Source: Verrucomicrobiota bacterium
Lineage (GTDB): Bacteria > Verrucomicrobiota > Kiritimatiellia > JAAZAB01
Assembly (NCBI GenBank): GCA_018896395.1
Contig: JAHIMN010000299.1
Span: 1 to 5,585, forward strand
Reading direction: 5' to 3'
DNA: 5,585 nucleotides
Below, in pieces: positions 4,435 through 5,585 of this stretch. The first letter of the stretch is position 1; the number at the start of each line of letters is the position of its first letter. The notes beneath the pieces are model-generated. The model was given only the letters and a program-made list of their open reading frames with translations, did no database searches and was not told the DNA's origin. The translations under genes were made by a program, and so were the position numbers.

Positions 4435-4929
4435 ATGTTGACCATTGATTTGCCGATAATCGTTGCCCAGCTCATCACGTTCCTGATTGGGCTGTTCTTG
4501 CTGTGGCTGATAGCCTACAAGCCGCTGACGGCCATGTTCCAGGCTCGGATTGACAAAATCCGCGGCGACCTGAAGGCGGCCAGTGACGCCCGCCGGGACA
4601 TGGAGTCCAAAAAAGAGGCCTACGCTGAGCAGATGGCTAAACTGGGGGATCAGACCCAGGAGCTGTTGCGCCAGGCCACCCAGGACGGCATCCGCGCGCG
4701 CAAAGAAATCATTCGCACCGCCCGGGAGCAGGGCGAGGCCCTTATCAAACGGGCTGAAGAAGTCATCACCCAGGCGAAGGCGAAGGCGATCAAGGAGTTG
4801 CGCCAGGAAGTGCTGGATATCTCCATGCGGGTGACGGAAAAAGTCGTAGGTCAGATGGCGGACCCGGCGCTCCAGCGGCGCATGGTAGACAAGGTGTTCG
4901 TCGAATTGGAGGCGAAGAAACAAGTGTGA
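4435..4929 (+). CDS. atpF: F-type ATP synthase subunit b
   Basis: This 164-residue peripheral-stalk protein has one N-terminal transmembrane helix (about 5-28, ending at AYKPL) followed by a long, highly charged helix typical of the b dimer. The start MLTIDLPIIVAQ is in the right place before the membrane helix. The C-terminal end, MADPALQRRMVDKVFVELE, resembles the delta-binding region. It begins 6 bp after the atpE stop, and no Shine-Dalgarno sequence is visible (upstream is ACCAAATAACAAGCC), so translation probably depends on ribosomes finishing atpE. This would give fewer b than c subunits, matching the assembled stoichiometry. No second b or b' gene is seen in the window, so a homodimer is likely. 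Confidence 0.95.
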   Translation: MLTIDLPIIVAQLITFLIGLFLLWLIAYKPLTAMFQARIDKIRGDLKAASDARRDMESKKEAYAEQMAKLGDQTQELLRQATQDGIRARKEIIRTAREQGEALIKRAEEVITQAKAKAIKELRQEVLDISMRVTEKVVGQMADPALQRRMVDKVFVELEAKKQV

Positions 4930-5462
4930 GTGCTAACGAGTTGGCAAAACGATATGGCCAGGCGCTGTTGACGCTGGCCGAGGAGCGGTCCATTCAGCGT
5001 CAGGTCGCCGACGAGCTGAAGGCCCTGGTAGCTTTGATCGGACGTGAGAGGCTGCTCAAGGATTGTCTGGCTAATCCCACCCTCCCGGTGGCGGCCAAGC
5101 AGGCCATCCTCGACGAACTTATGGCGCCGGCATGTTGCTTGCTGACCCGGAATTTTGTCGGCCTGCTGGTCAGGAACCGACGCGAAGCCCTGCTGGCGGA
5201 GCTTGTGCAATTTCTGGAAGCCAAGCTTGACGAGGAAGAGGGACTGGTCGAAGTCCGAGTCGCAAGCGCCTTGCCCATGACAGATGCCGACCGGGCCGAT
5301 TTCATGCGCCAAATATCGCAGTGGCTGAATAAAAAGGTGGAATTGGAAATAACGGTGGTCCCGGAACTCCTGGCCGGAATTACCATCCGTATTGCAGACC
5401 ATTTGGTTGACGGTAGTTGCCGGGGCCAGTTGACGCGGATGCGCCAGGTTCTGATGGCCTGA
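4926..5462 (+). CDS. atpH: F-type ATP synthase subunit delta (OSCP family)
   Basis: This 178-residue soluble subunit caps F1 and joins alpha subunits to the b stalk. The N-terminal helical domain begins ANELAKRYGQALLTLAEE, and the C-terminal domain ends with the family signature ELLAGITIRIADHLVDGSCRG (about 147-167). Length is normal. The start is a GTG that overlaps the atpF stop by 4 bp (GTGA); GGAGG lies 13 bases upstream, a long spacing, so coupling is probable. Two adjacent cysteines (70-71) and the Cys in DGSCRG, usually Val, are small oddities. In the canonical order atpA should follow directly, but it does not start in the remaining 123 bp. Confidence 0.95.
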   Translation: MSANELAKRYGQALLTLAEERSIQRQVADELKALVALIGRERLLKDCLANPTLPVAAKQAILDELMAPACCLLTRNFVGLLVRNRREALLAELVQFLEAKLDEEEGLVEVRVASALPMTDADRADFMRQISQWLNKKVELEITVVPELLAGITIRIADHLVDGSCRGQLTRMRQVLMA

Positions 5463-5528
5463 TTGCCTTAAACGTTGGGAACTGCTGCAAAAAACAAGAA
5501 AACATCAAGAATGGCCACGTTAATAAAA

Positions 5529-5556
5529 TTCCAAATTCCAAGCTCCAAATTCCAGG
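5529..5556 (+). repeat. Heptamer tandem repeat, family 2
   Basis: Four adjacent 7-base units read TTCCAAA, TTCCAAG, CTCCAAA and TTCCAGG. The array lies in an AT-rich stretch (5463-5585) between atpH and the expected atpA. The sequence differs from the heptamers after DHQ synthase II, but the unit length is the same. No gene, terminator hairpin with T-run, or convincing promoter is seen in the surrounding 123 bp. Confidence 0.65.
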
Positions 5557-5585
5557 GAAACGCAATCAATTAAAACAAAACGAAC

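Noticed and set aside
4270..4923. 217-residue open frame on the - strand across atpE and atpF
   Set aside because: It is antisense to two certain ATP synthase genes and shows no motif or ribosome site.
2974..5462. N-type (second, Na+) ATPase operon
   Set aside because: The order a-c-b-delta with an OSCP-type delta is the ordinary F-type arrangement, not the atpDCQRBEFAG order of N-ATPases, despite the AtpR-like protein.
5511..5573. 20-codon open frame with ATG at 5511
   Set aside because: It has no ribosome site and is made largely of the heptamer repeat; chance is enough to explain it.

Overview
This 5.6-kb window looks like a stretch of a fairly GC-rich bacterial chromosome. It carries a complete shikimate-entry gene, the 3' end of its partner, a tRNA-editing deaminase gene on the opposite strand, and the first two thirds of an F-type ATP synthase operon with unusual leader genes. 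The archaeal-type shikimate entry pair, a tatA plus a small charged helical protein ahead of the atp genes, and heptamer repeats between genes suggest a deep-branching bacterial lineage, perhaps the PVC group (Verrucomicrobia, Kiritimatiellota, Lentisphaerota) or a delta-type proteobacterium. That placement is inference and cannot be fixed from this sequence alone.

Region 1 (1-1505, + strand). The 3' end of an ADTH synthase gene (class I, DhnA-type aldolase) overlaps by 4 bp a complete 3-dehydroquinate synthase II gene. Together they make 3-dehydroquinate without DAHP synthase or classical AroB, feeding aromatic amino acid synthesis.

Region 2 (1506-2083). A convergent gap holds heptamer repeats in opposite orientations that can fold into a long stem. 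Next is tadA on the - strand, the tRNA wobble adenosine deaminase, which lacks about 12 residues in a loop present in E. coli TadA. A short divergent gap (2020-2083) separates tadA from the next gene.

Region 3 (2084-5462, + strand). One tightly packed run encodes an unrecognised 100-residue charged helical protein, TatA (59 aa), an AtpZ-like two-helix membrane protein, an AtpI/AtpR-like three-helix protein, and ATP synthase subunits a, c, b and delta. The a-c-b-delta order is canonical. TatA and AtpZ overlap by 44 bp. Subunit c carries a C-terminal tail of about 44 residues with a predicted amphipathic or coiled-coil segment, which should lie on the periplasmic side. It also has the Gln/Glu/Ser/Tyr set known from Na+-binding c-rings. 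Subunit a has the essential Arg, but the usually conserved Glu one helix-turn pair earlier is Arg, with a Glu three residues later.

Region 4 (5463-5585). The expected next gene, atpA, does not start within the 123 bp after atpH. That gap instead contains four copies of a second heptamer (TTCCAAA-like). The most noteworthy items are the tailed c subunit, the altered a/c ion-path residues, the atypical operon leader, and the two heptamer repeat families.
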